Source: Pseudomonas fluorescens
GTDB lineage: Bacteria > Pseudomonadota > Gammaproteobacteria > Pseudomonadales > Pseudomonadaceae
DNA length: 64,000 nt
Assembly: GCF_001307155.1 (NCBI RefSeq)
Contig: NZ_CP012830.1
Span: 3,284,501-3,348,500 of the forward strand
Direction of reading: 5' to 3'
Under the pieces are notes generated by a model. That model made no database searches. It was not told the origin of the DNA and saw only the letters and a program-made list of their open reading frames with translations. Of this stretch, positions 1 through 10,234 are shown piece after piece; positions within the stretch are counted from its first letter, which is position 1; each line of letters starts with the position of its first letter. Made by a program: the position numbers and the translations under genes.

Positions 1-236
<236 letters not shown>

Positions 237-356
237 CAGCGTTCTCGTTCTGGCAGGTTGGCCTATTGTTAAACACAGAACCTGCCAGATCCGAAACATC
301 CCTGCTTATAAAAATAGACTAGTGATCAGGGTAAAACGCCACGCGAGGAAGATGTC

Positions 357-1259
357 ATGCACATATTGCTGACCGGCGGTACTGGTTTGATAGGACGTCA
401 ACTCTGCCGACACTGGTTGAGCCAGGGCCATAGCCTGACGGTGTGGAGTCGCAGGCCCGAACAAGTCGCGAAATTGTGCGGCACGCAGGTACGTGGCGTC
501 AGGCGTCTGGAAGACATTGGCCAACGTCCGGTGGATGCGGTGATCAATCTCGCGGGTGCACCGATTGCTGATCGCTTGTGGACTCATCGACGCAAGGCGC
601 TGCTCTGGAACAGTCGAATCAGGCTTACCGAAACCCTGTTGGCCTGGCTTGAAAGCCTCGAGCAGAAACCGCAGTTGTTGATTTCGGGCTCCGCAGTCGG
701 CTGGTACGGCGATGGCGGTGAGCGTGAGCTGACCGAGAAATCGCCGCCGGTCAGCGAAGACTTCGCCAGCCAGTTGTGCATTGCCTGGGAGGAGACCGCA
801 CAGCGCGCCGAGACGCTGGGGATTCGGGTAGTGCTGGTGCGTACCGGGTTGGTGCTGTCGGCGGAGGGCGGCTTTTTGTCGCGGCTGTTATTGCCGTTCA
901 AATTGGGGCTGGGCGGGCCGATCGGTAATGGTCGGCAGTGGATGCCGTGGATTCACATCGACGATCAAATCGCCCTGATTGATTTTCTTTTGCATCAGAA
1001 AGACGCCAGCGGTCCTTATAATGCGTGCGCGCCAAAACCGGTGCGCAATCGCGAGTTCGCCAAGACCCTCGCCAGCGTTTTGCACCGGCCGGCGTTCATG
1101 CCGATGCCGTCATTTGTGCTGAAGGTCGGTCTTGGCGAGTTGTCACTGTTGCTGCTGGGTGGTCAGCGGGCGACGCCGGCGCGCCTGCTGGCGGCGGGTT
1201 TCACATTCCGCTTCACTGATTTGCGTGCGGCCCTGGACGACGTGTCCAGCCGCCTTTGA
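357..1259 (+). CDS. TIGR01777 family NAD-binding epimerase/oxidoreductase
   Basis: This 300-residue protein belongs to the extended short-chain dehydrogenase fold. The glycine motif GGTGLIG is at residues 7-13, VINLAGAPI follows the third strand, and [10 protein letters not shown] carries the family's active-site region. The C-terminal part (after about residue 245) matches the DUF1731 cap typical of TIGR01777/YfcH proteins. The substrate is unknown. A GAGGA ribosome site precedes the ATG. The stop codon lies 13 bp before hemH, so the two genes are probably co-transcribed. In other pseudomonads this gene sits next to photolyase genes, which suggests a stress or light link (inference). Confidence 0.88.
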   Translation: MHILLTGGTGLIGRQLCRHWLSQGHSLTVWSRRPEQVAKLCGTQVRGVRRLEDIGQRPVDAVINLAGAPIADRLWTHRRKALLWNSRIRLTETLLAWLESLEQKPQLLISGSAVGWYGDGGERELTEKSPPVSEDFASQLCIAWEETAQRAETLGIRVVLVRTGLVLSAEGGFLSRLLLPFKLGLGGPIGNGRQWMPWIHIDDQIALIDFLLHQKDASGPYNACAPKPVRNREFAKTLASVLHRPAFMPMPSFVLKVGLGELSLLLLGGQRATPARLLAAGFTFRFTDLRAALDDVSSRL

Positions 1260-1272
1260 AATAGGACGTTGC

Positions 1273-2295
1273 ATGACCGATCACGCGTTGCTCCTGGTCA
1301 ACTTGGGTTCGCCCGCTTCCACACAGGTGGCGGACGTGCGCAGCTACCTCAATCAATTTCTGATGGACCCTTATGTCATTGACCTGCCATGGCCGGTGCG
1401 ACGTTTGCTTGTCTCGCTGATTCTGATCAAGCGTCCTGAGCAATCGGCTCACGCCTATGCCTCGATCTGGTGGGACGAAGGTTCGCCGCTGGTGGTGCTC
1501 AGTCGCCGTTTGCAGCAAGCGATGACCGCGCAGTGGACCCAAGGGCCGGTCGAGTTGGCCATGCGTTACGGCGAGCCGTCGATTGAGTCGGTGTTGACCC
1601 GCATGGCTGCTCAAGGGATCAAAAAAGTCACCCTCGCACCGCTTTATCCACAGTTCGCCGACAGCACCGTGACCACGGTGATTGAAGAGGCCAAGCGGGT
1701 GGTGCGCGAGAAGAAACTGAATGTGCAGTTCTCGATTCTCCAGCCGTTCTACGATCAGCCGGAATACCTCGATGCGCTGGTGGCCAGTGCCAGGCCGTAC
1801 CTGGAGCAGGATTACGATCATCTGCTGCTGAGCTTCCATGGTTTGCCGGAGCGGCACCTGAAGAAGCTCAACCCGGGCCATAGCTTTGAGGGCGACGGTG
1901 ATTGCTGTGCCGGCGCGCCGCCGGAAGTGGTTGCAACCTGTTATCGCGGTCAGTGCCTGCGTACCGCGGCAGCATTTGCCGAGCGCTTGGGCTTGCCGGA
2001 CGGCAAATGGTCGGTGTCGTTCCAGTCACGGCTGGGTCGCGCCAAATGGATCGAACCCTACACCGAAGCGCGTCTTGACGCGTTGGCCAAGCAAGGTGTG
2101 AAGAAGATTCTGGTGATGTGCCCGGCGTTTGTGGCCGACTGCATCGAAACCCTGGAAGAGATCGGTGACCGTGGGCTCGAGCAGTTCCGCGAGGCGGGCG
2201 GCGAGGAGTTGGTGCTGGTGCCGTGTCTCAACGATGACCCGCAGTGGGCGCAGGCGTTGAACATCTTGTGTGAAAGAGCGCCGCTGGCGTTGTAG
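1273..2295 (+). CDS. hemH: ferrochelatase
   Basis: Inserts ferrous iron into protoporphyrin IX, the last step of protoheme synthesis, at the cytoplasmic membrane. The chosen ATG gives 340 residues starting [14 protein letters not shown], the canonical ferrochelatase N-terminus; an upstream in-frame extension overlaps the preceding gene and was rejected. Visible signatures are SFHGLPERH with the metal-handling His at residue 189, [15 protein letters not shown], and [15 protein letters not shown] with the conserved glutamates. The length fits the family. A REP inverted pair follows directly. Confidence 0.97.
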   Translation: MTDHALLLVNLGSPASTQVADVRSYLNQFLMDPYVIDLPWPVRRLLVSLILIKRPEQSAHAYASIWWDEGSPLVVLSRRLQQAMTAQWTQGPVELAMRYGEPSIESVLTRMAAQGIKKVTLAPLYPQFADSTVTTVIEEAKRVVREKKLNVQFSILQPFYDQPEYLDALVASARPYLEQDYDHLLLSFHGLPERHLKKLNPGHSFEGDGDCCAGAPPEVVATCYRGQCLRTAAAFAERLGLPDGKWSVSFQSRLGRAKWIEPYTEARLDALAKQGVKKILVMCPAFVADCIETLEEIGDRGLEQFREAGGEELVLVPCLNDDPQWAQALNILCERAPLAL

Positions 2296-2306
2296 GCGAG
2301 CGGTAA

Positions 2307-2437
2307 TGTGGCGAGGGAGCTTGCTCCCGTTGGAGCGCGAAGCGCTCCTGAAACCGATACCGCGCTACATCTGACGGACCGCGACAACCGGATTACGACT
2401 GCTTCGCAGCCGAACGGGAGCAAGCTCCCTCGCCACA
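2307..2437. repeat. REP-type inverted pair
   Basis: The left arm reads TGTGGCGAGGGAGCTTGC and the right arm, about 130 bp on, is its reverse complement. It lies between the convergent ends of hemH and uraA. The same arms recur at six other places in this window. They could act as a bidirectional stem or mRNA-stabilising element. Confidence 0.85.
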
Positions 2438-2454
2438 GGGGGCTGTATAAGCCG

Positions 2455-3729
2455 TTAAAGCAACGGCTCATCCGCCTTCTTGTGCTTCCAGCTGTCATTG
2501 CCCGGCAGAATCAGGTTCAGCGCGATCGCCACGACAGCGCACAGCGCGATGCCCTTGAGGCCGAAGTCCTGCGCGCCGGTACCGGTGCCGACCAGCATGC
2601 CGCCAATCCCGAACACCAGCGTGACCGAGACAATCACCAGGTTGCGCGCTTCAGCCAAATCGATCTTGTGGCGGATCATGGTGTTCATGCCCACCGCAGC
2701 AATCGACCCGAACAACAGGCAAAGAATCCCGCCCATCACCGGCACCGGGATGCTTTGCAGCAGCGCACCGAACTTGCCGATAAACGCCAGGCTGATGGCA
2801 AAGATCGCTGCCCAGGTCATGATTTTCGGGTTGTAGTTCTTGGTCAGCATCACCGCGCCCGTCACTTCAGCGTACGTGGTGTTAGGTGGGCCGCCGAGCA
2901 GGCCGGCGGCAGTGGTTGCGATGCCATCGCCAAACAGCGTGCGGTGCAGGCCGGGCTTCTTCAGGTAATCACGTCCGGTCACGCTGCCGACTGCAATCAC
3001 GCCGCCGATATGCTCGATGGCCGGGGCCAGCGCCACCGGGACGATGAACAGAATCGCCTGCCAGTTGAATTCCGGAGCGGTGAAGTGCGGCAACGCAAAC
3101 CACGGCGCGGCAGCGATCTTCGCGGTGTCGACGACACCGAAGAAGAACGCCATGGCAAACCCGACCAGTACGCCGGAGATGATCGGCACCAGGCGGAAGA
3201 TGCCTTTGCCGAACACCGCTACGATCAGGGTCGTCAGCAGCGCTGGCATGGAGATCATCATGGCGGTCTGGTAATGAATCAGCTCGGAACCATCACCGGC
3301 CTTGCCCATCGCCATGTTCGCGGCAATCGGCGCCATCGCCAGGCCGATCGAGATGATCACCGGGCCAATCACCACTGGTGGCAACAAACGGTCGATGAAA
3401 CCGGTGCCCTTGATCTTCACGGCCACGCCGAGAAAGGTATAAACGAAACCGGCCGCCATCACCCCGCCCATGGTCGCCGCGAGGCCGAACTGGCCCTTGG
3501 CGAGAATGATCGGGGTGATGAAGGCAAAGCTCGACGCCAGGAACACCGGCACTTGCCGCCCGGTGACCACCTGGAACAGCAGAGTCCCGAGGCCCGCCGT
3601 GAACAGCGCGACATTCGGGTCGAGGCCGGTAATCAGCGGCATCAACACCAACGCGCCAAACGCCACGAACAGCATCTGCGCACCAGACAGCACCGTGCGC
3701 CAGAGCGGGTCGTTGAACTCATCCCGCAT
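2455..3729 (-). CDS. uraA: uracil permease (NCS2 family)
   Basis: A uracil:proton symporter of the inner membrane. The 424-residue protein is strongly hydrophobic throughout and consistent with about 14 membrane segments. It starts MRDEFNDPLWRTVLSGAQML, and the NCS2 substrate region is present (EHIGGVIAVGSVTGRDY and GGPPNTTYAEVTGAV). The ATG at 3729 is preferred; a GTG two codons upstream overlaps the upp stop codon and cannot be excluded. It is translationally coupled to upp, the enzyme that traps the imported uracil as UMP. Confidence 0.96.
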   Translation of the reverse strand: MRDEFNDPLWRTVLSGAQMLFVAFGALVLMPLITGLDPNVALFTAGLGTLLFQVVTGRQVPVFLASSFAFITPIILAKGQFGLAATMGGVMAAGFVYTFLGVAVKIKGTGFIDRLLPPVVIGPVIISIGLAMAPIAANMAMGKAGDGSELIHYQTAMMISMPALLTTLIVAVFGKGIFRLVPIISGVLVGFAMAFFFGVVDTAKIAAAPWFALPHFTAPEFNWQAILFIVPVALAPAIEHIGGVIAVGSVTGRDYLKKPGLHRTLFGDGIATTAAGLLGGPPNTTYAEVTGAVMLTKNYNPKIMTWAAIFAISLAFIGKFGALLQSIPVPVMGGILCLLFGSIAAVGMNTMIRHKIDLAEARNLVIVSVTLVFGIGGMLVGTGTGAQDFGLKGIALCAVVAIALNLILPGNDSWKHKKADEPLL

Positions 3730-3731
3730 GC

Positions 3732-4370
3732 TCACGCGTCCTTCTGCTTGGTGCCGAAGATCTTGTCGCCGGCATCGCCCAGACCCGGGATGATGTAGCC
3801 GTGTTCGTTCAGTTTTTGATCAATGGACGCGGTGTAGATGGTCACGTCCGGGTGAGCCTTCTCTACCGCGGCGATGCCTTCAGGAGCGGCCACCAGGACC
3901 ATTGCGCGGATGTCCTTGCAACCGGCCTTTTTCAGCAGGTCGATGGTGGCGACCATCGAACCTCCGGTGGCGAGCATCGGGTCGATGATCATTGCCAGGC
4001 GTTCGTCGATTTCCGGAACCAGTTTTTCCAGATAGGTGTGCGCTTCGAGGGTTTCCTCATTGCGGGCCACGCCCACGGCGCTGACTTTGGCGCCCGGGAT
4101 CAGGCTGAGCACGCCTTCAAGCATGCCGATGCCGGCGCGCAGGATCGGCACCACGGTAATTTTCTTGCCGGCGATCTTCTCGACCGAAACGGTGCCGCAC
4201 CAGCCTTCGATATCGTAGGTTTCAAGGGGCAGGTCTTTGGTCGCCTCGTAGGTCAGCAGGGCACCGACTTCCTGAGCGAGCTCGCGGAAATTCTTCGTGC
4301 TAATGTCGGCGCGGCGCATAAGGCCAAGTTTGTGTCGGATCAGCGGATGGCGGATCTCACGGATGGGCAT
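3732..4370 (-). CDS. upp: uracil phosphoribosyltransferase
   Basis: A salvage enzyme that converts uracil and PRPP to UMP in the cytoplasm. The 212-residue length is normal. The PRPP loop reads [17 protein letters not shown], and the C-terminal uracil-binding segment [18 protein letters not shown] is intact. The gene starts [19 protein letters not shown], the family consensus. It is the first gene of the upp-uraA unit and is divergent from hpt across about 165 bp that must hold both promoters. Confidence 0.97.
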   Translation of the reverse strand: MPIREIRHPLIRHKLGLMRRADISTKNFRELAQEVGALLTYEATKDLPLETYDIEGWCGTVSVEKIAGKKITVVPILRAGIGMLEGVLSLIPGAKVSAVGVARNEETLEAHTYLEKLVPEIDERLAMIIDPMLATGGSMVATIDLLKKAGCKDIRAMVLVAAPEGIAAVEKAHPDVTIYTASIDQKLNEHGYIIPGLGDAGDKIFGTKQKDA

Positions 4371-4535
4371 GGGGAAAGGCTCCGGCGGCGGGCAAAAAAA
4401 CCGGCCTAGATTAATCTATCCGAGGGTGTTGTCCTATAGACATACAGTACGTTAGTCCAGAAACGCTTGATCTGACCCGGCTGGATGCGTACCTTTGCTC
4501 GCTTTTCCGAATCCGCCACCCCCTTGGAGAGCACC

Positions 4536-5093
4536 ATGTCCGCTGATCTCGAGCATATCCGTCAAATCATGCGAGAGGCTGACTGCCTGTACACCGAAGC
4601 TGAAGTCGAGGCGGCCATCGCCCGCGTGGGTGCGCAAATCAACGATCAGCTGGCTGATAGCAACCCGGTGGTCTTCTGCGTGATGAACGGCGGCCTGATT
4701 TTCTCCGGCAAACTGCTGACCCATCTGAATTTCCCGCTGGAAGCGTCCTATCTGCACGCTACCCGCTATCGCAACGAAACCAGCGGTGGCGACCTGTTCT
4801 GGAAGGCCAAGCCAGAAGTCTCGTTCATCGACCGTGACGTGCTGATCATCGACGACATCCTCGACGAAGGTCACACCCTGGGCGCGATCATCGACTTCTG
4901 CAAACATGCTGGCGCCCGCGCCGTGCACACCGCCGTACTGATCGATAAAGACCACGACCGCAAGGCCCGCCCGGACCTGAAAGCCGATTTCGTCGGCCTG
5001 CCGTGCATCGACCGCTACATCTTCGGTTACGGCATGGACTACAAAGGCTACTGGCGCAACGCCGCCGGGATCTACGCCGTCAAAGGAATGTAA
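4536..5093 (+). CDS. hpt: hypoxanthine-guanine phosphoribosyltransferase
   Basis: Purine salvage: converts hypoxanthine or guanine plus PRPP to IMP or GMP. The chosen ATG follows a GGAGA ribosome site and gives 185 residues starting MSADLEHIRQIM. The PRPP motif VLIIDDILDEGHTLGAI is present, as is the C-terminal YIFGYGMDYKGYWRN segment that covers the purine. The gene ends 3 bp before the cupin gene, so the two probably share a transcript. Confidence 0.95.
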   Translation: MSADLEHIRQIMREADCLYTEAEVEAAIARVGAQINDQLADSNPVVFCVMNGGLIFSGKLLTHLNFPLEASYLHATRYRNETSGGDLFWKAKPEVSFIDRDVLIIDDILDEGHTLGAIIDFCKHAGARAVHTAVLIDKDHDRKARPDLKADFVGLPCIDRYIFGYGMDYKGYWRNAAGIYAVKGM

Positions 5094-5096
5094 GTC

Positions 5097-5570
5097 ATGG
5101 CCGCGCCGAGCTTTCTCGATCAAGCACTGTTTACCGAGCTGGCCGAGAAAGCTGCGGCTAATCCTCGTGGCCGGGAGCATCACAACTTCCACCAGATGGA
5201 GGAGCCGTGCCACCGTATGGCGGTGGGCTTGCAGCCATCGACGTACGTTCCGCCACATCGGCATTTGAGCGATGACAAGGCTGAAACCCTGTTGGTCCTC
5301 AAGGGCCGTCTGGGTGTGCTGGTTTTCGACGACGCGGGCCAGGTGATTGCCAAGCGAATCCTGGAGTGCGGCGGCGATACACTGGGGATCGACCTGCCGG
5401 CCGGTGTTTACCACGGTCTGGTCGTACTCGAAGCAGACAGCGTGATGTTCGAATGCAAGGCCGGTCCTTATCGTCCGGTGGGCGAGGGTGAACACGCGCA
5501 TTGGGCTCCCCGCGAAGGCGAGCCTGGCGTAGCCGACTATCTCGCCTGGATGCGCGCGCAGTTCGACTGA
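5097..5570 (+). CDS. WbuC family cupin fold metalloprotein
   Basis: A 157-residue single-domain cupin. The metal motif PPHRH is followed by conserved K and E residues and a second cupin box (LPAGVYHGLVVLE). The N-terminus SFLDQALFTELAEKAAANPRGREHHNFH is characteristic of the WbuC family. WbuC genes are known from O-antigen loci, but this one sits alone beside hpt, so its substrate is unknown. It starts 3 bp after the hpt stop codon and is followed by a REP pair, which probably ends the transcription unit. Confidence 0.88.
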   Translation: MAAPSFLDQALFTELAEKAAANPRGREHHNFHQMEEPCHRMAVGLQPSTYVPPHRHLSDDKAETLLVLKGRLGVLVFDDAGQVIAKRILECGGDTLGIDLPAGVYHGLVVLEADSVMFECKAGPYRPVGEGEHAHWAPREGEPGVADYLAWMRAQFD

Positions 5571-5585
5571 CGAAAAGCGCCGACC

Positions 5586-5730
5586 TGTGGCGAGGGAGCT
5601 TGCTCCCGCTGGATCGCGAAGCGGTCCCAAAATAGGCGACTGCGTTTTATCAGGTAGAACGTATCAGCCGGTTTTACGACTGCTTCGCCCGAGCGCGGAC
5701 CGGCCGGCGGGAGCAAGCTCCCTCGCCACA
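5586..5730. repeat. REP-type inverted pair
   Basis: TGTGGCGAGGGAGCTTGC is at the left and its reverse complement at the right, with a GC-rich middle. It separates the rightward hpt unit from the leftward hydroxyproline cluster. Confidence 0.85.
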
Positions 5731-5786
5731 GGATTTGTGTCCACTTCAGAGGCCTTGTGAGCGACTGGTATCGAGGCAGATCAGGT

Positions 5787-7376
5787 CTATTCGTCACCCC
5801 ACCCCTCGCGGGTATTTACCCCATCGACCAGCCGCAAAATCCCCAGTGGATTGGCGTTCTTCAGGGCGTCCGGCAGTAACCTGTCCGGACAGTTCTGATA
5901 GCACACCGGTCGCAGGAACCGCTCGATTGCCAGGCTGCCGACCGAGGTACCGCGAGCATCCGACGTCGCGGGATACGGTCCGCCGTGGACCATTGCATCG
6001 CACACTTCGACACCGGTCGGATAGCCGTTGAGCAGCAGGCGCCCGGCTTTCTGTTCGAGGATCGGTATCAGCTGCGCGCACAGCACAAGGTCTTGCGGTT
6101 CGGCGATCAGCGTAGCGGTCAATTGCCCGTGCAAGGCACACAGCGCCAACCTGAGTTCTCGCTCGTCGGCCACCTCCAGCACGATGCTGGCCGGGCCGAA
6201 CACTTCTTCTTGCAGTACTTCATCCCCTTCAAGCAACAGGCTGACGTCAGCCTTGAACAACTGCGGCTGCACCTGATTGCCTGGCACAAGGTTGCCGCTC
6301 AAACGCGTCACCCGTGGATGCTCCAGCAAGCGTTGCACGCCGCTTTCATAGCTACGCCGGGTACCGCTGTTGAGCAGGGTTTGTGGCGGTTTTTCGTTGA
6401 TCTGTGCGGTGAGTTGTTCAATGAAGGCGCTGAACGCCGCCGAGCGCAGGCCGATGATCAACCCCGGATTGGTACAGAACTGGCCGCCCCCCAGCACGAT
6501 CGAAGCACTCAATTCGCTGGCGATGCTTGCGCTGCGGGCCGCGAGGGCGGCGGGTAGCAGCAGTACCGGGTTGATGCTCGACATTTCGGCGAACACCGGT
6601 ATCGGTTGCGGCCTTGCAGCGGCCATGTCGCACAGGGCCCGGCCACCTTTGAGCGAGCCGGTGAACCCCACCGCCTGGATCGCCGGGTGTTTGACCAGTG
6701 CCTCACCGACGCCCGCGCCATAAATCATGTTGAACACGCCTTCAGGCATGCCACTGCGCTGTGCCGCGCGAATGATCGCTGCCGCCACCAGCTCGGCGGT
6801 TGCCATATGCCCGCTGTGGGCCTTGAACACCACAGGGCAACCCGCGGCCAGGGCGGCGGCGGTATCGCCACCGGCGGTGGAAAACGCCAGTGGAAAGTTG
6901 CTCGCGCCGAACACTGCCACCGGGCCCAGGCCGATGCGCCACTGGCGCACATCAGGTCGTGGAAAAGGTTGGCGCTCAGGCAGGGCGCGGTCGATACGCG
7001 CACCGAGGAAGTCGCCTTGACGCAGCACCCGGGCGAACAGCCGCAACTGGCCGCTGGTTCGCGCCCGTTCGCCCTGAATCCGCGCAGCGGGCAGGGCCGT
7101 CTCGCGACAGACGATGGCGATGAAGTCATCGCCCAGGGCGTCAATTTCTTCGGCGATGGTTTCGAGAAAACCGGCGCGCACCGTGGCCGGCAGGTTGCGA
7201 TAAATCGGGTAGGCCGTGGCGGCGAAGTGGGCGGCGTTGTCGATTTCCTCTGCGCTGGCCTGGCTGAAGTCATAGGGCAGCGGTTCACCGCTGTGGGCGT
7301 CGACGCTGTGCAGAACATGATCACCTGCGGCGCTGCGGCCGAAGCCGATAAAGTTGTGGCCGATAATGGCTGACAT
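5787..7376 (-). CDS. 2-oxoglutarate-semialdehyde dehydrogenase (2,5-dioxovalerate dehydrogenase)
   Basis: Oxidises 2,5-dioxopentanoate to 2-oxoglutarate, the last step of hydroxyproline catabolism. This is a 529-residue aldehyde dehydrogenase with GASNFPLAF, GFTGSLKGG, the general-base glutamate E264 (FAEMSSINP) and the nucleophile C301 (GGGQFCTNPG). The slightly long size and the FCTNPG motif mark the NADP-preferring semialdehyde branch of the superfamily. It is the last gene of the cluster, 56 bp after the deaminase gene that makes its substrate. The function is assigned jointly from family and context. Confidence 0.9.
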   Translation of the reverse strand: MSAIIGHNFIGFGRSAAGDHVLHSVDAHSGEPLPYDFSQASAEEIDNAAHFAATAYPIYRNLPATVRAGFLETIAEEIDALGDDFIAIVCRETALPAARIQGERARTSGQLRLFARVLRQGDFLGARIDRALPERQPFPRPDVRQWRIGLGPVAVFGASNFPLAFSTAGGDTAAALAAGCPVVFKAHSGHMATAELVAAAIIRAAQRSGMPEGVFNMIYGAGVGEALVKHPAIQAVGFTGSLKGGRALCDMAAARPQPIPVFAEMSSINPVLLLPAALAARSASIASELSASIVLGGGQFCTNPGLIIGLRSAAFSAFIEQLTAQINEKPPQTLLNSGTRRSYESGVQRLLEHPRVTRLSGNLVPGNQVQPQLFKADVSLLLEGDEVLQEEVFGPASIVLEVADERELRLALCALHGQLTATLIAEPQDLVLCAQLIPILEQKAGRLLLNGYPTGVEVCDAMVHGGPYPATSDARGTSVGSLAIERFLRPVCYQNCPDRLLPDALKNANPLGILRLVDGVNTREGWGDE

Positions 7377-7432
7377 AGAAAATGCTCGGCATGGCCGCGC
7401 TCGATGCCGAGCGCGGCAGTGGGGAGGGGCGG

Positions 7433-8350
7433 TTACAGACCGACGTCCGGCAAGCTCGGGCGGTTGGCGAGCGCGGCCTTGACCAGCGCCTCGACCTCGC
7501 TGCGCTCGTGGTCAAGCAGACCCAGGCGAGGTGGACGGGTCAGCGCCGTGCCGCGGCCCATCAGTTCCTCACAGAGCTTGATGCATTGCACCAGGTCCGG
7601 GCGTGCATCGAGGTGCAGCAGTGGCATGAACCATTCGTAGATCGGCATGGCCTCTTTGAAGCGGCCATCGCGGGCCAGCCGGAACAGCGTCTCGCCTTCT
7701 TTCGGGAAGGCATTGGACATCCCGGAAACCCAGCCCACCGCACCGACGGCGATGCTTTCGAGCACCACGTCATCGAGCCCGGCGAACAGCACAAAGCGGT
7801 CGCCGACTTCATTGCGCACATCGATGAAGCGCCGGGTATCGCCCGAGGAATCCTTGAAGCAGACGACGTTGTCGCAGTCGGCCAGGGAGATCAGGATGTC
7901 CGGGGTGACATCGTTTCTGTAGATCGGCGGGTTGTTGTAGACCATCACCGGCAGGTCGATGCTGGCGGCAACACTGCGAAAATGCGCGGCGGTCTCGAAG
8001 GGTTTCGAGGAGTAGACCAACGCCGGCATCAACATGATGCCGTCGGCGCCCACGCGCTGGATTTCCTTGGCGACCTTGCTGGCGTTGGCGCTGGTGAATT
8101 CGGCAACACCGGAGATCACCGGCACCCGACCTGCGGCGGCGTCCTTGGCGACTTCCACCAGGCTGATTTTTTCTTCTGTGCTCAGCGAGGTGTTCTCGCC
8201 GACGGTGCCGCAGATCACCAGCCCCGACACGCCGTCACGCACCAGCCCGCTGATGACCTTGTGCGTGCCTTCATAGTCGATGGAAAAGTCCGGGTTGAAC
8301 TGGGTAGTGACCGCAGGGAAAACGCCGCTCCAGTTAACGTGCTTGCTCAT
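7433..8350 (-). CDS. 1-pyrroline-4-hydroxy-2-carboxylate deaminase (DapA-like lyase)
   Basis: A cytoplasmic (beta/alpha)8 aldolase-class enzyme of 305 residues. The N-acetylneuraminate lyase/DHDPS signatures are present: GTVGENTSLS, the catalytic Tyr138 in MVYNNPP, and the Schiff-base Lys166 in CFKDSSG. In this cluster it is best read as the deaminase turning pyrroline-4-hydroxy-2-carboxylate into 2-oxoglutarate semialdehyde (LhpC/HypD role). A GTATAC operator-like site lies 19-38 bp upstream of the ATG, so the gene probably begins its own transcript with the dehydrogenase that follows. Confidence 0.87.
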   Translation of the reverse strand: MSKHVNWSGVFPAVTTQFNPDFSIDYEGTHKVISGLVRDGVSGLVICGTVGENTSLSTEEKISLVEVAKDAAAGRVPVISGVAEFTSANASKVAKEIQRVGADGIMLMPALVYSSKPFETAAHFRSVAASIDLPVMVYNNPPIYRNDVTPDILISLADCDNVVCFKDSSGDTRRFIDVRNEVGDRFVLFAGLDDVVLESIAVGAVGWVSGMSNAFPKEGETLFRLARDGRFKEAMPIYEWFMPLLHLDARPDLVQCIKLCEELMGRGTALTRPPRLGLLDHERSEVEALVKAALANRPSLPDVGL

Positions 8351-8368
8351 GTTGCCTCCGATGATGAC

Positions 8369-8388
8369 TATTTAGTATTTCGTATACG
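8369..8388 (-). promoter_or_regulatory. candidate GntR operator upstream of the deaminase gene
   Basis: The sequence TATTTAGTATTTCGTATACG is nearly identical (19 of 20) to the site at 12648-12667 in front of the ABC substrate-binding gene. The GTATAC core also appears in front of the cluster's GntR gene. FCD-type GntR regulators often bind TTGTATACAA-like palindromes. Confidence 0.6.
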
Positions 8389-8446
8389 TTTAAATTGAGC
8401 ACTGAAAGTGCCATGGGGTTCAAAGGGTTTTGCCAGGTACGTTGCT

Positions 8447-9484
8447 TTAAATAGCCAGTTCGACGGGCCAGGTGTCGGACAGTCGATAACCGCCCGGCCA
8501 AGGATCGCTTGGGTCGAGCAGATGCTGGTGGGTGCCGGTGATCCAGGCGCGCCCGGACAGGCAGGGGATAATGGCCGGACGGCCGGCGATTTCGCTGGTG
8601 CTGTCGATCCGGCAACGAAACTCGGAACCGATGATCGAGCGCCCGATGAACACTTCACCCACTGCCAGTTGGCCTTTGGCGTGCAGCACCGCCATGCGTG
8701 CCGAACAGCCAGTGCCGCAGGGCGAGCGATCGATCTTGCCGGGGCGGATCACTACCGCATTGGCGGCACTGGCCACACCGTTGGTGCGGTCGAGCGGTGC
8801 GGCGATCTGACAGAACGAAATATGCTCCCAGTCCGGGTTCAGCGGGTGCACGAAACCCAATTGTTCATTGGCCGCTTGAGTGATCTTCAGGCCGCTGGCG
8901 ACCAGGTCCGCCGCTTCATCGGCGGTCAGTGAGAAGCCCAGGCGCTGGGCATCGACGATCACAAAACTGTCGCCGCCATAGGCAGTATCGACCTGCAGCG
9001 AACCGAGGCCTTCGACTTCGATCCAGGCATCGAGCTTGTCGGCAAACGACACTACGTTACGCACCTCGACCCGCTCGGCCTTGCCGTTGCGACACTGGGC
9101 AGTCACTTCGATCAAGCCGCCAGGGGCTTCGAGCACCAGCCGGGTCAGCGGTTCGGTCATCGGCAAAATGCCGCTGTCGAGCAGCACCGTCGCCACGCAC
9201 AGCGAGTTGGAACCGGACATCGGCGGCGTATCAGCCGGTTCCATGATGATCCACGCCATGTCGGCTCGCGGGTCTTTGGCCGGCACCAACAGATTGACGT
9301 GGCGAAAGACTCCGCCGCGCGGCTCGTTCAGCACGAAGTTGCGCAGGGTCTGGTCCTCGGCAATCCAGCGCGACTGCTCCCATAGGGTCGCGCCGGGTGG
9401 TGGCGCGACACCGCCGACGATAACGTCGCCGACTTCACCTTCGGCGTGGCAACTCACCACATGAATGATCTTGCTCGAACGCAT
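8447..9484 (-). CDS. proline racemase family protein (3-hydroxyproline dehydratase or hydroxyproline epimerase)
   Basis: A 345-residue member of the proline racemase superfamily. The second catalytic position is the usual Cys256 ([10 protein letters not shown]), but the first is Ser90 (PPMSGSNS) instead of the MCGHG cysteine found in the epimerase of this same cluster. Ser/Cys members of the family are known to act as epimerases and/or trans-3-hydroxyproline dehydratases, so a 3-hydroxyproline or alternative-stereoisomer role is likely (inference). It sits between the ABC ATPase gene and the deaminase gene. An AGGAG site precedes the ATG. Confidence 0.82.
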   Translation of the reverse strand: MRSSKIIHVVSCHAEGEVGDVIVGGVAPPPGATLWEQSRWIAEDQTLRNFVLNEPRGGVFRHVNLLVPAKDPRADMAWIIMEPADTPPMSGSNSLCVATVLLDSGILPMTEPLTRLVLEAPGGLIEVTAQCRNGKAERVEVRNVVSFADKLDAWIEVEGLGSLQVDTAYGGDSFVIVDAQRLGFSLTADEAADLVASGLKITQAANEQLGFVHPLNPDWEHISFCQIAAPLDRTNGVASAANAVVIRPGKIDRSPCGTGCSARMAVLHAKGQLAVGEVFIGRSIIGSEFRCRIDSTSEIAGRPAIIPCLSGRAWITGTHQHLLDPSDPWPGGYRLSDTWPVELAI

Positions 9485-9511
9485 GACTGTCTCCTGAGGC
9501 CTGACTGTGGG

Positions 9512-10234
9512 TTACAACACCGACTTCAGGAAGTCGGCGGTTTCCGCGCGTTGCGGTTGACCGATCACCTGGTCCGGTGAACCGATTTCGTGGATCTTGC
9601 CGTCGCGAAAGAACGCCACCCGGTCCGACACATCCCGGGCGAAACGGATTTCGTGGGTCACCAGGACCATGGTCATGCCTTCCTCGGCGAGCAGGCGCAT
9701 GGTGTCCAGCACTTCACCGACCAGTTGCGGGTCGAGGGCCGAAGTGGCCTCGTCGAATAGCATGTAGTCCGGCGACATGGCCAGCGCCCGGGCAATCGCC
9801 ATGCGCTGTTGCTGACCGCCGGAGAGCTTGCTCGGAAACACCTTGAGCTTGTCGCCGAGGCCCACGTGGGTCAGTTGCCGCACGGCGATTTCTTCAGCCT
9901 CCTGACGGCTTTTGCCGAGCACCTTGCGCGGGGCGAGCATCACGTTTTCCATCACCGTGAGGTGCGGGAAGGCGTTCCATTGCTGGAAGACGATGCCGAT
10001 TTTCTGCCGCAACTTGTTCAGGTCAGTGCCGCTGGCATGCACCGATGTGCCGTCGACACGGATCTGCCCACCCTGAATGGCTTCCAGGCCGTTGATGCAC
10101 ATCAGCAAGGTCGATTTTCCCGAGCCCGAGCCACCGATGATCGACAGCACTTCGCCTTTGTTCACGGTCAGGTCGACACCCTTGACGACTTCCAGGTTGC
10201 CGAAGGATTTACGAACGTTCTCGATCTCAATCAT
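9512..10234 (-). CDS. polar amino acid ABC transporter, ATP-binding protein
   Basis: ATPase subunit of a GlnQ/HisP-type importer, 240 residues from MIEIENVRKSFG. The Walker A motif GGSGSGKST, signature LSGGQQQRMAIARAL, Walker B MLFDEATSALD and switch His (VTHEI) are all intact. The chosen ATG lies inside the last codons of the upstream permease gene (8 bp overlap) behind a GCAGGAA ribosome site; the longer reading has no support. It energises uptake with the two adjacent permeases and the binding protein. From context the cargo is hydroxyproline or a related imino acid. Confidence 0.93.
   Translation of the reverse strand: MIEIENVRKSFGNLEVVKGVDLTVNKGEVLSIIGGSGSGKSTLLMCINGLEAIQGGQIRVDGTSVHASGTDLNKLRQKIGIVFQQWNAFPHLTVMENVMLAPRKVLGKSRQEAEEIAVRQLTHVGLGDKLKVFPSKLSGGQQQRMAIARALAMSPDYMLFDEATSALDPQLVGEVLDTMRLLAEEGMTMVLVTHEIRFARDVSDRVAFFRDGKIHEIGSPDQVIGQPQRAETADFLKSVL

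Noticed and set aside
2308-3798. 496-codon plus-strand open frame
   Set aside because: Antisense to uraA and upp. The peptide is rich in H, R, Q and D, typical of a GC-rich shadow frame, and has no recognisable domain.
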